This document shows positions 17,573-28,597 of a DNA stretch of 64,000 bases, one piece after another (the first letter of the stretch is position 1; every line of letters begins with the position of its first letter). The position numbers and the translations under genes were made by a program. The DNA comes from Mycolicibacterium aubagnense (GTDB taxonomy: Bacteria; Actinomycetota; Actinomycetes; Mycobacteriales; Mycobacteriaceae), in the NCBI RefSeq assembly GCF_010730955.1, contig NZ_AP022577.1:2728001-2792000 (forward strand), in the 5' to 3' direction. The notes below the pieces were generated by a model. The model searched no databases and had not been told where the DNA came from. It worked only from the letters and a program-made list of their open reading frames with translations.

Positions 17573-19129
17573 ATGGCTGTCGTGGACGTGAGCCGCAGAA
17601 CGCTGATCGTGGGAGGTACGTCGGCTCTCGTCGGCGCGGGCGTCGGAGCCGCCGCCGGCGGGTACGTCACGACCAAGCGCTCCAGTCCGATGCTGTGGCA
17701 GCGCGCCGACGGCAGGGGCGCACCACCGGTCACCGGATTGCACACCCAGTTCGGCGCCGACGCAGCCACCGAGGTCGTGGTGTCCTGGCATACCGCCGCG
17801 GCAATCAAGAATCCGCACGTCATGGTGGGCACTCCCGAAGCCGGGGTCGGTACCGCCGTTGCGGCCGAGACAGTCACCTACCGAGATGCGGCTTCCCGCA
17901 GCGAGATTCGTATCCACCATGCCCGGTTGACCGGACTCGCACCCGATACCGACTACGTCTACGCCGCCGTGCACGACGGCGCCAGTCCCGAGCTGGGCAC
18001 AGTGCGTACCGCGCCGCGCGGCCGGGCGCCGATCCGCTTCACCAGCTTCGGCGATCAGTCGACCCCCATGCTGGACGCCAAGGTGGCGGCATCCTTTGGC
18101 AGCGACCACGTCGGGTCCCCGGCTGCCGGTGACATCACGACCGCAGTCGAGCGGGTGGCCCCGCTGTTTCACCTGGTCAACGGCGACCTCTGCTACGCCA
18201 ACCTCGCTCACGACCGGGTCCGTACCTGGTCGGAATGGTTCGAGAACAACACCCGCTCCGCGCGGAATCGACCGTGGATGCCGGCGCCGGGAAATCATGA
18301 GAACGAGTTGGGCAACGGCCCGATCGGCTACGGCGCCTACCAGGCCTACTTCGGGTTGCCGGACTCCGGTTCCGATCCCGAACTCCGTGGCCTGTGGTAC
18401 GCCTTTACCGCGGGCTCGGTTCGCGTGATCATCCTCGCCAACGACGACGTGTGCTACCAGGATGGCGGTAACTCATACGTGCGCGGCTATTCGGGTGGAG
18501 CCCAGAAGCGTTGGCTCGAACAAGAACTCGAGCATACCCGGAGCAACAAAGAGATCGACTGGGTTGTGGTGTGCATGCACCAGACGGCGGTTTCCACCGG
18601 CAACAAGACCAATGGCGCCGACCTCGGTATCCGGGAGAACTGGCTGCCCCTGTTCGACCGGTTCAACGTCGACCTCGTGGTCTGCGGGCACGAGCACCAT
18701 TACGAACGCAGCCATGCGATTCGCGGCACCTTACCGACCGACACGCTGACGCCGAATCCGGTTGACGCACAGTCCGGTCCGATCGATACCAGCCGAGGGA
18801 CGGTACATCTGGTCATCGGCGGCGGTGGCACGTCGATTCCGTCGAACGCGATGCTTTTTCCCGAGCCGCGATGCCGCGTTCTCATGTCCGTGGGAGGGGT
18901 GAACCCCAGCACCGGAAGGAAGACGCCGAACTACATCGAGGAAGCGGCGCCGTGGTCCGTCTTCCGGGATCGCGACAATCCCTGCGGCTTCGTGGCTTTC
19001 GATGTCGATCCCGGTCAGCCGGGTGGCAACACGTCGATGGCCGCCACCTACTACGCGGTGAACGGTCCGTTCGGCGAGATGACGGCGGTCGACAGATTCA
19101 CCCTGACGCGGCCCCGCACCGACCGCTAG
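17573..19129 (+). CDS. Tat-exported purple-acid-phosphatase-like metallophosphoesterase
   Basis: A 518-residue protein starting with a twin-arginine signal ([10 protein letters not shown], then a hydrophobic Ala/Gly stretch), so it is exported folded. A fibronectin-like N-domain (to about residue 145) precedes the phosphoesterase core: [16 protein letters not shown] (the Tyr that gives purple acid phosphatases their colour), GNHENE, CMHQTA and [10 protein letters not shown]. All seven expected metal ligands appear present. It probably releases phosphate from organic esters outside the membrane. It ends in a 4-bp convergent overlap with rlmB. M. tuberculosis has a PAP at a different locus (Rv2577). 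Confidence 0.88.
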   Translation: MAVVDVSRRTLIVGGTSALVGAGVGAAAGGYVTTKRSSPMLWQRADGRGAPPVTGLHTQFGADAATEVVVSWHTAAAIKNPHVMVGTPEAGVGTAVAAETVTYRDAASRSEIRIHHARLTGLAPDTDYVYAAVHDGASPELGTVRTAPRGRAPIRFTSFGDQSTPMLDAKVAASFGSDHVGSPAAGDITTAVERVAPLFHLVNGDLCYANLAHDRVRTWSEWFENNTRSARNRPWMPAPGNHENELGNGPIGYGAYQAYFGLPDSGSDPELRGLWYAFTAGSVRVIILANDDVCYQDGGNSYVRGYSGGAQKRWLEQELEHTRSNKEIDWVVVCMHQTAVSTGNKTNGADLGIRENWLPLFDRFNVDLVVCGHEHHYERSHAIRGTLPTDTLTPNPVDAQSGPIDTSRGTVHLVIGGGGTSIPSNAMLFPEPRCRVLMSVGGVNPSTGRKTPNYIEEAAPWSVFRDRDNPCGFVAFDVDPGQPGGNTSMAATYYAVNGPFGEMTAVDRFTLTRPRTDR

Positions 19130-20067
19130 CGCCTTCTCTGCCGGGCGATCTCGGCCAGCACCACGCCGGCGGCCACCGACGCGTTGAGCGACTCGGTGGG
19201 CCCGGCCATCGGGATCGAGACGATGTGGTCGCAGTTCTCCCGCACCAGCCGCGAGAGTCCCTTGCCCTCGGAGCCGACCACGACCACCATCGGTCCGGAC
19301 GCGTCCAGCTCGTCCAGGGCGGTATCTCCACCCGCGTCCAACCCGACGACCGTCAGCCCGGCATCAGCCCAATCCTTCAGTGTCCGATTGAGATTCGTGG
19401 CCCGCGACACCGGCAGCCGAGCAGCGGCACCGGCGCTGGTGCGCCAGGCCACCGCGCTGACCGACGCCGAGCGCCGCTGCGGGATCACCACACCGTGCCC
19501 GCCGAACGCCGCGACGGAACGCACGATGGCGCCCAGGTTGCGCGGGTCCGAGATGTTGTCGAGTGCGACCAGCAGCGCCGGGGTGGAGTCAGTGGTCGCG
19601 GACTTCAGCAGATCGTCCGGGTGCACGTACTGGTACGGCGGCACCTGCAGCGCGATGCCCTGGTGCATACCATTGCTGGTGATGCGGTCCAGGTCGTGGC
19701 GCTGCACCTCGAGGATCGCGATACCGGCATCGGCGGCCCGCGTGACGGATTCGGTCAGCCGCTCATCGGCTTCAGTACCCAGCACCACGTAGAGCGCGGT
19801 GGCGGGCACACCGGCCCGCAGGCATTCCACCACCGGGTTACGGCCGACCACCACCTCGACGTCGTCGGTCTTCTTGTGCCGCCCCTGATTCGAGCGCGCC
19901 GTCTTCGCGGCCTGCTTGTAGGCCTTGTGGTTGGGCCGCTGGCTCGCGGGCGGCGTCGCACCTCGGCCCTCGAGGCCCCGGCGGCGCTGGCCACCCGAAC
20001 CCACCGTCGGGCCCTTCTTTGTGCCCTCTTTACGAATTGCGCCGCGGCGCTGGGAGTTTCCAGCCAT
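19126..20067 (-). CDS. rlmB: 23S rRNA (guanosine-2'-O-)-methyltransferase RlmB/TrmH family
   Basis: SpoU-type methyltransferase of 313 residues. A basic, low-complexity N-terminal tail of about 70 residues ([20 protein letters not shown]) is typical of actinobacterial members. Next is the substrate-binding domain ([25 protein letters not shown]), then the knotted SAM domain with [24 protein letters not shown] and [18 protein letters not shown]. These three motifs define the family. It starts 2 bp after the cysS stop, as with M. tuberculosis Rv3579c/Rv3580c. The exact rRNA target is inferred from family. Confidence 0.92.
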   Translation of the reverse strand: MAGNSQRRGAIRKEGTKKGPTVGSGGQRRRGLEGRGATPPASQRPNHKAYKQAAKTARSNQGRHKKTDDVEVVVGRNPVVECLRAGVPATALYVVLGTEADERLTESVTRAADAGIAILEVQRHDLDRITSNGMHQGIALQVPPYQYVHPDDLLKSATTDSTPALLVALDNISDPRNLGAIVRSVAAFGGHGVVIPQRRSASVSAVAWRTSAGAAARLPVSRATNLNRTLKDWADAGLTVVGLDAGGDTALDELDASGPMVVVVGSEGKGLSRLVRENCDHIVSIPMAGPTESLNASVAAGVVLAEIARQRRR

Positions 20068-20069
20068 CG

Positions 20070-21479
20070 TCAGGCCCCATCAGTCAAGGCCCATTGCGGG
20101 CCGTCAGCGGTATCGGTGACTTCGATGCCGGCCAGCTTCAGCTGGTCCCGGATCGCGTCGGCGGCGGCCCAGTCGCGGTTCTCGCGGGCCTCGGTGCGGC
20201 TCTTGAGCGCCCACTGCACCAGCGCGTCAACAGCATTCAGCGCTGCCGACGTCTCGTCGCGGGTTTCCCAGCGCTCGTCGAGCGGATCGCAGCCCAGGAT
20301 GCCCATCATGGCCCGGATCGACGTCGCCGCAGCCATCGCGCCGGCGTGGTCGCCGGAGTCCAGTGCCCGGTTGCCGTCGGCCCGGGCGGCGTGCACCTCG
20401 GCCAGCGCCGCGGGCACCGCCAGATCGTCATCCAGTGCGGCGGCGAACTTCTCGGTCCAGGTGCCGACCTCGACGGCACCCACGCGAGTGCGGACCCGGT
20501 GCAGGAATTCCTCGATGCCCGTGTACGCATTGGCGGCGTCCTGCAGCGAGTTCTCGGAGAACTCCAGCATGGACCGGTAGTGGGCGCTGCCCAGGTAGTA
20601 GCGCAGCTCGGCGGCCCGAACTCGTTGCAGCACAGCCGGAATCGCCAGGACGTTGCCCAGCGACTTGCTCATCTTCTCGCCGCCCATGGTGACCCAGCCG
20701 TTGTGCAGCCAGAAGCGCGCGAACTCGTCACCGCAGGCGTTGGCCTGCGCCGTCTCGTTCTCGTGGTGCGGGAAGATCAGGTCCATGCCGCCGGCGTGGA
20801 TGTCGAATTCGGAGCCCAGGTACTCCTGGCACATGGCCACACACTCGGTGTGCCAGCCGGGGCGGCCCCGGCCCCACGGCGTCGGCCACGACGGCTCACC
20901 GGGCTTGGCGCCTTTCCACAGGGTGAAGTCGCGCGGATCACGCTTGCCGGTCGCCACACCCTCGCCCTGGTGCACGTCGTCGATGCGGTGGCCGGAGAGC
21001 TTGCCGTAGTCGGGCTGGCTGAGCACGTCGAAGTAGACGTCGCCGTCGGCGGCATAGGCGTGGCCGCGCTCGATCAGCTTCTCGATGACCTCGACCATCT
21101 GGGTGATGTGCCCGGTCGCCCGCGGTTCGGCGGACGGCGGCAGGACGCCCAGGGCGTCGTACGCGGCCGTGAACGCGCGCTCGAACGTGGCGGCCCACTC
21201 CCACCACGGCCGACCGGCCTCGGCGGCCTTGCCCAGAATCTTGTCGTCGATGTCGGTGACGTTCCGGATGAACGCGACGTCGTAGCCCTTGGCCGTCAGC
21301 CAGCGCCGCAGCACGTCGAACGCGACGCCGCTGCGCACATGGCCGATGTGGGGCAGGCCCTGCACGGTTGCGCCACACAGGTAGATGGATGCGTGTCCGG
21401 GCCGCACCGGGGTGAAGTCCCGCACGGCACCGGTCATGGTGTCGTAGAGCCGCAGGCCCTCGAGACGGTGTTCGGTCAC
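20070..21479 (-). CDS. cysS: Cysteinyl-tRNA synthetase
   Basis: Class I aminoacyl-tRNA synthetase of 469 residues. The HIGH motif is [10 protein letters not shown], the KMSKS motif is [11 protein letters not shown], and the zinc/cysteine site is seen in [19 protein letters not shown] and FPHHENE. Almost the whole chain aligns by eye with M. tuberculosis CysS1 (Rv3580c), ending [14 protein letters not shown]. GTG 21479 ([11 protein letters not shown]) is chosen by homology; an upstream in-frame extension reads into the ispF end and looks non-coding. It lies in an operon with ispF upstream and rlmB downstream. Confidence 0.95.
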   Translation of the reverse strand: MTEHRLEGLRLYDTMTGAVRDFTPVRPGHASIYLCGATVQGLPHIGHVRSGVAFDVLRRWLTAKGYDVAFIRNVTDIDDKILGKAAEAGRPWWEWAATFERAFTAAYDALGVLPPSAEPRATGHITQMVEVIEKLIERGHAYAADGDVYFDVLSQPDYGKLSGHRIDDVHQGEGVATGKRDPRDFTLWKGAKPGEPSWPTPWGRGRPGWHTECVAMCQEYLGSEFDIHAGGMDLIFPHHENETAQANACGDEFARFWLHNGWVTMGGEKMSKSLGNVLAIPAVLQRVRAAELRYYLGSAHYRSMLEFSENSLQDAANAYTGIEEFLHRVRTRVGAVEVGTWTEKFAAALDDDLAVPAALAEVHAARADGNRALDSGDHAGAMAAATSIRAMMGILGCDPLDERWETRDETSAALNAVDALVQWALKSRTEARENRDWAAADAIRDQLKLAGIEVTDTADGPQWALTDGA

Positions 21480-21498
21480 GACGGGCCAGCTTACCGGC

Positions 21499-21972
21499 CT
21501 AATCGAGCGAGACCACCAGCGCCGTCGCAATCGCGGCCAGACCCTCGCCCCGTCCGGTGAGCCCGAGGCCGTCCGTGGTGGTCGCCGAGACGGAGACAGG
21601 AGCGTCCAGAAGCGCCGACAGCACGCGCTGGGCCTCTTCCCTGCGGGGCGCGATTTTGGGGCGATTGCCGATCACCTGGACCGCCGCGTTGCCCACCCGG
21701 AAACCGGCAGCGGTAACCAGCGTGGAGATGTGTTTGAGCATGTCGGTGCCCGTCACGCCGCGCCATTCGGGACGATCGGTCCCGAACACGCTACCCAGGT
21801 CACCGAGGCCGGCCGCACTCAGCAGAGCATCACAGAGTGCGTGCGCGGCCACGTCGCCGTCGGAATGCCCGGCACAGCCGTCAGCATCGTCGAACGACAA
21901 GCACAGCAGCCAACATGGCCGCCCTGCCTCGATGGGATGTACATCGGTACCGAGACCGATACGGAAGTTCAC
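21499..21972 (-). CDS. ispF: 2-C-methyl-D-erythritol 2,4-cyclodiphosphate synthase
   Basis: MEP-pathway enzyme of 157 residues with the metal site GTDVHPIE and the family signature [22 protein letters not shown] and the C-terminal [13 protein letters not shown]. It makes the cyclic diphosphate on the way to isoprenoids. The GTG start is 20 bp after the carD stop. In M. tuberculosis, ispD lies between these two genes; here there is no room for it and no remnant. Downstream is cysS, 19 bp away. Confidence 0.95.
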   Translation of the reverse strand: MNFRIGLGTDVHPIEAGRPCWLLCLSFDDADGCAGHSDGDVAAHALCDALLSAAGLGDLGSVFGTDRPEWRGVTGTDMLKHISTLVTAAGFRVGNAAVQVIGNRPKIAPRREEAQRVLSALLDAPVSVSATTTDGLGLTGRGEGLAAIATALVVSLD

Positions 21973-21992
21973 TGCTTCGTTGGGGATGGCGT

Positions 21993-22843
<851 letters not shown>

Positions 22844-23440
22844 GTGAACCGCATGAAATCGCGCACTTCTGCCGTCACGCTGGCCGCCTTCGGGCTGGCC
22901 ACCGCGGTGACGCTCACCGGCTGCAGCAGCGGCCAGGTCTCACAGAGCGCGAACCAGCTGCCTGCGGTCAACGGCACCGCCACCACCATCGGCAACGAGA
23001 AGGCCGGCGTGGACCTGCGCAACGTGTACCTGCGCGCACCCCAGACCCGCGACTTCGTCAAGCCCGGCACCATGGTCGAGCTGCTGTTCGTCGCGACCAA
23101 CAAGTCGCCCGACAATGCCGACAAGCTCGTCGGCATCAGCTCGGACGCCGGTGAGGTGCTGATCAACGGCGGCACCACGGTGCCCGCGGGCGGCGTCCTG
23201 CTGGTCGGCACCCCGGACGGCCAGAAGGAGACCCTGCCGCGGTCCGAGGACGCCACGACCTCCATCGCGATGGTGGCGCTGACCAAGCCCATCAGCAACG
23301 GCCTGAACTACAACTTCACGTTCAAGTTCCAGAACGCCGGCGAGAAGACCATCGCCATCCCGATCTCCGCGGGCGACGCTCCGCGGCGCGACGCCGGCGG
23401 TGCCGCGCCGGCACCTGCCGGCGGCGAGGGACACCACTAA
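22844..23440 (+). CDS. lpqE: Lipoprotein LpqE
   Basis: A 198-residue exported lipoprotein: basic start (NRMKSRTSAVT), hydrophobic core and lipobox TLTGC with the Cys near residue 27. The mature part is an all-beta, copper-chaperone-like (PCuAC-type) domain: GVDLRNVYLRAP, KPGTMVELLFVATNKSPDNADKLVGISS and GGVLLVGTPDGQ. It ends in a Pro/Ala-rich tail with two His. It matches M. tuberculosis Rv3584 in place and content. AGGAGG lies 5 bp before GTG 22844. Its exact function is not established. Confidence 0.88.
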   Translation: MNRMKSRTSAVTLAAFGLATAVTLTGCSSGQVSQSANQLPAVNGTATTIGNEKAGVDLRNVYLRAPQTRDFVKPGTMVELLFVATNKSPDNADKLVGISSDAGEVLINGGTTVPAGGVLLVGTPDGQKETLPRSEDATTSIAMVALTKPISNGLNYNFTFKFQNAGEKTIAIPISAGDAPRRDAGGAAPAPAGGEGHH

Positions 23441-23485
23441 GCCGCCCTCCGCTGCGCCTGCCGGATTCTGAGTTCCTAACGGATG

Positions 23486-24880
23486 TCAAGCGATGTGTTG
23501 GCTCGTAGGGTGATTGGTGGCGGGCCTGGATGTTGGAGCGCTTGGCGACTCCTGTGACTCCTGGCCCGCCCCTTGGTTGCGGCGGTCGCGCATACGTTGG
23601 TGCCGGATGTTGTCTCGGCGGCGCGGCTCAATCTGGTAGCGCTCTTTAACGAGCACGCGGCCCTGAGCTTCGGTGATCGGGGTGCCGTCGATATCGCGTA
23701 GGGCGTAGGGCTGGCCGGTGCGCATGCACGTGGTGATCCTGGTGACCAGCAGGGTGGCCAGGTGGCATATCGCGGAGTCGTGGTGGCGGTCGCCGGCCAT
23801 CAGTCGCTGGTATTTCGCCGCGATTTGCGGGTCGATCTTGCGGGCTTGATCGGCTGCGGTGCAGAGCATTTCGCGCAGCAGCGGGTCGCCGGCCTTGGTG
23901 ATCGAGGATTCGACCTTGCTCACCCCGGACTGGCTGACCTTGGGGACCAGTCCGGTGTAGGCGCGGACCGCCGCCAGTGAGGTGAATCGGTGCGGATCAC
24001 CGATCCGCCCAGCGATCACGGCGCTGATGACCGGTCCGACGCCGGGAGCAGAGGCAACGATGCCATCGGGGTCGGCCTCGGCGTAAAGGTTCGCGACTCG
24101 TTCGTCGATCTGCTTGATTTGCCGAGTTAAAAACAGCGCCTGTTCGGCTTCATGTGCGATGTCTTCGGACAATTCCGCGAAGTTCATCCCGTCCGAACCC
24201 CACAGCACGAGGGTTTCCTTGGCCGCGGCGATAAGGCCGGCGGCGTGGTCGCTGCGCCACGCGCCACGGGACCGGGCGATCAAGAACCTGCTCAGACGTC
24301 CGCGACCCAGCCGGAGCACCGCATGCGGATCGGCGTAACGGGCCAGGAACTCCAACGCCGCGATGCCGTAATTCGAACCGAGCACCGCATACCAATCCGG
24401 CCCGAGGAGCTCGACGAGTGCATCGAGTCGGGCGTAGACGGCGACCCGTCGTTTGACCATGGTGGAGCGCTGTTTGACCAAGCGCCGCAACGGGTCTGCT
24501 GGTCCCTGGCCGGAATACTCACGCAGGCCTTCGGGATGTAAAAGTGGCAGCCGGGCCAGCAACTCGGAGTCGATCCGATCGTTCTTGGTGTGCTTGGAGT
24601 AGTACTTGCGCAGATCCGCTGATTGGGTGGTGGGAACCATCACCACTCGGGCCCCGCGGCGGCGGAACCACTCCGCCACCACGATCCACGCGTTGCGGGT
24701 CGGCTCAACCACGACCGTCAGATCACCCGGATCAGCGAGGTTCAGGTCATCCCACAACCGTTCCAGCTCCGCCGGTCGGGTTGAGAACTTGCGGCCACGC
24801 CACACCGTGATTCCGTCGCGGGCCAGCGTCCCTTGGTGCGCCGCCCGCACTGCCACGTCGATACCCAACGTCAATGCCAT
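23486..24880 (-). CDS. IS110-family transposase (DEDD recombinase)
   Basis: A 464-residue recombinase. The N-terminal RuvC-like DEDD domain shows TLGIDVAV (first Asp), VVVEPTRNAW (Glu) and KNDRIDSELLAR (two Asp). The C-terminal transposase_20 domain has SAPGVGPVISAVIAGRIGDPHRFTSLAAVRAYTGLVP followed by SQSG, carrying the catalytic Ser. A polar tail of about 50 residues follows. ATG 24880 has CAGGAG 10 bp upstream. All catalytic residues are present, so the enzyme looks intact. IS110 enzymes use a bridge/seek RNA made from the element's non-coding end to choose their targets. Confidence 0.92.
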   Translation of the reverse strand: MALTLGIDVAVRAAHQGTLARDGITVWRGRKFSTRPAELERLWDDLNLADPGDLTVVVEPTRNAWIVVAEWFRRRGARVVMVPTTQSADLRKYYSKHTKNDRIDSELLARLPLLHPEGLREYSGQGPADPLRRLVKQRSTMVKRRVAVYARLDALVELLGPDWYAVLGSNYGIAALEFLARYADPHAVLRLGRGRLSRFLIARSRGAWRSDHAAGLIAAAKETLVLWGSDGMNFAELSEDIAHEAEQALFLTRQIKQIDERVANLYAEADPDGIVASAPGVGPVISAVIAGRIGDPHRFTSLAAVRAYTGLVPKVSQSGVSKVESSITKAGDPLLREMLCTAADQARKIDPQIAAKYQRLMAGDRHHDSAICHLATLLVTRITTCMRTGQPYALRDIDGTPITEAQGRVLVKERYQIEPRRRDNIRHQRMRDRRNQGAGQESQESPSAPTSRPATNHPTSQHIA

Positions 24881-25105
24881 CGTCGTTTTGCTCCTGTCAG
24901 CCCGATCCTGTCTTCCCAGGTGACTGACCATCGCGGCCACGGCCCAGACATTCTCTAAGCAGGAGTCCCACCCTCAGGCTGGCTCCAAGTTCCCGAACAA
25001 GGACACCGCTCGACCAGGCACCGAGCCCGCGGGCGGCCACTCAGACGTCAGGGATCACCGGGTGTCCCGGTCGGTGCCTCGACCTGCCCACGGACTCACT
25101 CAAAG
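24881..25105 (-). ncRNA. Candidate bridge RNA region of the IS110 element
   Basis: The non-coding sequence upstream of the transposase is in the place where IS110-group elements encode their bridge RNA. On the transposase strand it can fold into a branched structure: an outer 9-bp stem AGGCACCGA/TCGGTGCCT (25016-25024 with 25071-25079), an inner hairpin CCGGG-ACA-CCCGG (25058-25070), and a self-complementary GCCCGCGGGC (25025-25034). Internal loops between these could carry target and donor guides. The RNA ends are not determined. Position and structure support the call; homology was not tested. Confidence 0.5.
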
Positions 25106-25139
25106 GCTAAATGTCGGTGCCTGCGGCTAAGTTCGCCCC

Positions 25140-26534
25140 ATGGCCAGAACCGGTTCGAAAGTACGTTCGCAGTTTCGGTGCTCGGAATGCCAGCACACGA
25201 CGGCCAAATGGGTGGGCCGCTGCCCCGACTGCGGCACCTGGGGCACGGTCAATGAAGTCGCGGTTCTGAACTCACTGACGCCGGCAACGCACCGGGCCGT
25301 CGCACCCGCCTCCCCTGCCGTGCCGATCAGCTCGATCGATCCGGGCACCACCAGGCACTTCCATACCGGGATCAGCGAATTGGACCGCGTGCTGGGCGGC
25401 GGGGTGGTGCCGGGGTCGGTGACGCTGCTGGCCGGTGATCCCGGCGTCGGCAAATCGACGCTGCTGCTCGAAGTCGCACACCGCTGGGCCATGTCCGGCC
25501 GTCGTGCGCTCTATCTGTCCGGCGAGGAGTCTGCCGGACAGATCCGGCTGCGTGCCGAACGCACCGGCTGCACGCACGACGACGTCTACCTGGCCGCCGA
25601 ATCCGACCTGCAGACCGCGCTCGGCCACATCGAAGCGGTCCAGCCCACGTTGGTCGTGGTGGATTCGGTGCAGACCATGTCGACCGCCGAGGCCGAAGGC
25701 GTCACCGGCGGCGTGACGCAGGTCCGCGCCGTCACCACCGCGCTCACCATGGCCGCCAAAACCACGGGCATCGCCATGGTCCTCGTCGGCCACGTCACCA
25801 AGGACGGCGCCATCGCCGGGCCGCGCTCGCTGGAACACCTGGTGGATGTGGTGCTGCACTTCGAAGGCGACCGCGCCTCCGCGTTGCGCATGGTCCGCGG
25901 CGTGAAGAACCGCTTCGGCGCGGCCGACGAGGTCGGTTGTTTCATGTTGCACGACAACGGAATCGAATGCGTCGCCGATCCGTCGGGCCTCTTCCTCGAC
26001 CAGCGGCCGGCTCCGGTGTCCGGCACCGCGGTGACGGTCAGCCTGGACGGCAAGCGGCCACTGATCGGCGAGGTGCAGGCGCTGATCGGCTCACCGTCGG
26101 CCGGATCGCCGCGCCGCGCGGTCAGCGGCATCGACTCAGCCCGCGCGGCCATGATCACCGCGGTGCTGGAGAAGCGGGCCCGGCTGCCGGTCGGCACCAA
26201 CGACATCTACCTGTCCACGGTGGGTGGTATGCGGTTGACCGATCCCTCGTCGGATCTGGCGGTCGCATTGGCCATCGCGTCGGCGTACACCGACCTGCCG
26301 CTGCCGGCCACCGCGATCGCCATCGGCGAGGTGGGTCTGGCGGGTGATCTGCGCCGGGTCACCGGCATGGACCGCCGGCTTGCCGAGGCCGCCCGACTCG
26401 GCTTCACGACAGCGGTGGTGCCCACCGGAACCGAGTCGCCGTCGCGAGGTCTTCGGGTGCTGCCGGCGGAGAACATCACCGCGGCGTTGCGGGTGTTACG
26501 CAAGATCACAGAGAATATGAACCGGACCGGGTAG
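25140..26534 (+). CDS. radA: DNA repair protein RadA
   Basis: A 464-residue RecA-like ATPase that drives branch migration in homologous recombination. Domains in order: N-terminal C4 zinc finger ([18 protein letters not shown]), Walker [10 protein letters not shown] near residue 102, [10 protein letters not shown], the RadA-specific KNRFG motif ([12 protein letters not shown]), and a C-terminal Lon-like domain ([17 protein letters not shown] to [11 protein letters not shown]). It is syntenic with Rv3585. It is followed by disA after 33 bp. The IS110 element lies immediately upstream and may have displaced its promoter. Confidence 0.95.
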   Translation: MARTGSKVRSQFRCSECQHTTAKWVGRCPDCGTWGTVNEVAVLNSLTPATHRAVAPASPAVPISSIDPGTTRHFHTGISELDRVLGGGVVPGSVTLLAGDPGVGKSTLLLEVAHRWAMSGRRALYLSGEESAGQIRLRAERTGCTHDDVYLAAESDLQTALGHIEAVQPTLVVVDSVQTMSTAEAEGVTGGVTQVRAVTTALTMAAKTTGIAMVLVGHVTKDGAIAGPRSLEHLVDVVLHFEGDRASALRMVRGVKNRFGAADEVGCFMLHDNGIECVADPSGLFLDQRPAPVSGTAVTVSLDGKRPLIGEVQALIGSPSAGSPRRAVSGIDSARAAMITAVLEKRARLPVGTNDIYLSTVGGMRLTDPSSDLAVALAIASAYTDLPLPATAIAIGEVGLAGDLRRVTGMDRRLAEAARLGFTTAVVPTGTESPSRGLRVLPAENITAALRVLRKITENMNRTG

Positions 26535-26567
26535 AGCCCGGCCAGAACACCACCGAGGAGTACACCG

Positions 26568-27689
26568 ATGTCGGTGAAAGCGGCGAATCGCGCCGAGCGG
26601 GGCAACGTCGTGCACCTGGCCCGACCGACATTGCGCGAGACGTTGGGCAAGCTGGCGCCCGGCACTCCCCTGCGGGACGGGCTGGAGCGCATCCTGCGCG
26701 GCCGTACCGGTGGGCTGATCGTGCTGGGCTACGACGACAGTGTCGAGGCCATCTGTGACGGCGGCTTCCCGCTGGACGTCCGCTTCGCGCCGACCCGGCT
26801 GCGAGAGCTGTCGAAGATGGACGGCGCCGTGGTGCTCTCCAGCGACCTCACCCGAATCCTGCGGGCAAACGTCCAGCTGGTGCCCGATCCCTCCATCCCC
26901 ACCGATGAATCCGGCACCCGGCACCGGTCCGCCGAGCGCGCGGCCATCCAGACCGGTTTCCCCGTCGTGTCGGTCAGCCACTCGATGAGCATCGTGACGG
27001 TGTACGTGGCCGGTGAGCGGCACGTCGTCCCGGAATCGGCGACCATCCTGTCCCGTGCCAACCAGACCATCGCCACGCTGGAGCGGTACAAGTTCCGCCT
27101 CGACGAAGTCAGCAAGCAGCTGTCGATGGCCGAGATCGAGGACTTCGTGACGCTGCGGGACGTCATGACCGTCGTGCAGCGCATGGAGATGGTCCGCCGG
27201 ATCAGCCTCGAGATCGACGCCGACGTCGTCGAGCTCGGTACCGACGGGCGTCAGCTCAAGCTGCAGCTCGACGAACTCGTCGGCGACAACGATGTCGCTC
27301 GCGAACTGATCGTGCGCGACTACCACGCCAACCCCGACCCGCCGGCCGCTGATCAGGTGACCGCCACGCTCGAGGAGCTCGACGCGTTGAGCGACAACGA
27401 ACTGCTCGACTTCACCACGCTCGCAAGGGTTTTCGGTTATCCTTCGACTCCCGAGGCGCAAGATTCAGCGATGAGTTCGCGTGGCTACCGGGCCATGGCC
27501 GGCATCCCGCGCCTGCAGTTCGCGCACGTGGATCTGCTGGTGCGCTCGTTCGGATCGTTGCAGGGCCTGCTGGCCGCGAGCGCCGACGACCTGCAGTCGG
27601 TGGAAGGCATCGGGTCCATGTGGGCCCGCCACATCCGCGAGGGCTTGTCGTTGCTCGCCGAGTCGACTATCGCCGACCGCTTGGCCTGA
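26568..27689 (+). CDS. disA: Diadenylate cyclase DisA
   Basis: Makes c-di-AMP from two ATP and scans DNA. The 373 residues contain the DAC domain with [11 protein letters not shown] (DGA motif, near residue 85) and [12 protein letters not shown] (RHR motif), a central helical spine, and a C-terminal helix-hairpin-helix ([31 protein letters not shown]). Both catalytic motifs are intact. GAGGAG precedes ATG 26568. It forms a probable operon with radA, as in M. tuberculosis (Rv3585-Rv3586). It ends 2 bp from the convergent Rv3587c-like gene. Confidence 0.96.
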   Translation: MSVKAANRAERGNVVHLARPTLRETLGKLAPGTPLRDGLERILRGRTGGLIVLGYDDSVEAICDGGFPLDVRFAPTRLRELSKMDGAVVLSSDLTRILRANVQLVPDPSIPTDESGTRHRSAERAAIQTGFPVVSVSHSMSIVTVYVAGERHVVPESATILSRANQTIATLERYKFRLDEVSKQLSMAEIEDFVTLRDVMTVVQRMEMVRRISLEIDADVVELGTDGRQLKLQLDELVGDNDVARELIVRDYHANPDPPAADQVTATLEELDALSDNELLDFTTLARVFGYPSTPEAQDSAMSSRGYRAMAGIPRLQFAHVDLLVRSFGSLQGLLAASADDLQSVEGIGSMWARHIREGLSLLAESTIADRLA

Positions 27690-27691
27690 GC

Positions 27692-28501
27692 TCAGTTGGC
27701 GGGGCCGGGCAGCGTCGGCTCGCCGGGCGCAGGTGCGGCCGGAGCAGGAGCCGGCGCCGGGGCCTCACCGGCCGGTGGCTCACCCGGCCCGGGCTGGTGC
27801 GCCTCTGATAGGACGAACGGCACCGGAGCCGACCGCAGGTTGCCAAGCTGGACGACCAGGTTGTACGTACCCGGGCCGATCGCCTGACGCGGCAGCGGGC
27901 AGTTGGGCGCCGAGCCCATGCCGGTCCACGTCACCTCGGTGGTCACCTGCTCGCCGGGCTTGAAGCTGCGGACAAGGGTCTCGTTCGACGGCGCGCAGTC
28001 CAGGTTGGACCACAGCCGGTTGTTGTCCAGCGAGTAGACGTAGGCGGCCAGCACCGCGGCACCGACGTCCCGCTTGCACTCGACCAAGCCGATGTTGGTG
28101 ACCACCATGGTGAACTTCGGCTGGTCGCCGATCACGTAGGTGGGCTGGTTGGTAATGCCCTTGGCCGCGAGCGTGCTGTCCGGGCAGTCGTCACCGGCCT
28201 TGAGCACGGGCGGCGGGGTGACCGCCGTGGTCGGCGTGGGCGTCGGGGCCGGTGGCGCGTTCCCGGGCGGCGGCACGATCGGGCTCTTCACCCCGGGCGT
28301 CTCGCCCGGCAGCGGGGTCGCGGACGTCGACGTCTTCGCGGTGGACTGAGACTGTGTGGAATCGCCCGTGCTGTTGCTGAAGACCACAACGCCGATGATC
28401 ACGACCAGCAGCAGGACGACCGCGCCGACACCGATGGCCAGCATCCGCCGTCGCCAATAGATTTGGGATGGCAGCGGGCCATGTGGTTCTAGATCCGGCA
28501 C
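27692..28501 (-). CDS. Membrane-anchored secreted protein (Rv3587c-like)
   Basis: A 269-residue protein. A short cytoplasmic part (PDLEPHGPLPSQIYWRRR) precedes one membrane helix (about residues 20-42), a Pro/Thr/Ala-rich linker, a folded domain of about 130 residues with four Cys (DDCPD, VECKRD, LDCAPS, NCPLP), and a Pro/Ala tail. The folded part is highly conserved with Rv3587c (YVYSLDNNRLWSNLDCAPSNETL). GTG 28501 is chosen by homology, although no Shine-Dalgarno sequence is clear and a longer in-frame reading exists upstream. Function is unknown; the domain should lie outside the membrane. Confidence 0.85.
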   Translation of the reverse strand: MPDLEPHGPLPSQIYWRRRMLAIGVGAVVLLLVVIIGVVVFSNSTGDSTQSQSTAKTSTSATPLPGETPGVKSPIVPPPGNAPPAPTPTPTTAVTPPPVLKAGDDCPDSTLAAKGITNQPTYVIGDQPKFTMVVTNIGLVECKRDVGAAVLAAYVYSLDNNRLWSNLDCAPSNETLVRSFKPGEQVTTEVTWTGMGSAPNCPLPRQAIGPGTYNLVVQLGNLRSAPVPFVLSEAHQPGPGEPPAGEAPAPAPAPAAPAPGEPTLPGPAN

Positions 28502-28597
28502 ATTGTCACGGTAAGGGCACGAAACGTGGTGCGCCCTGACCCGGTGCGGCGTGTCGTCTGTGAACTGGGCCTCTGGCAATTCGCCACGTCGGGCCGA

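Larger units (their letters stand above)
23486..25105 (-). mobile_element. IS110-family insertion sequence
   Basis: One transposase gene plus about 225 bp of non-coding sequence at its 5' side lies between lpqE and radA, which are adjacent in M. tuberculosis. IS110 elements lack long terminal inverted repeats, and I could not find any, so the ends given are estimates: the left near the transposase stop, the right just before the radA leader. No target duplication is visible, as expected for this family. Confidence 0.65.

Noticed and set aside
21973..21992. Remnant of ispD
   Set aside because: Only 20 bp lie between carD and ispF and they resemble neither end of ispD.
23441..23485. Terminal inverted repeat of the insertion sequence
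   Set aside because: No convincing match to the other side was found; IS110 elements usually lack long inverted repeats.
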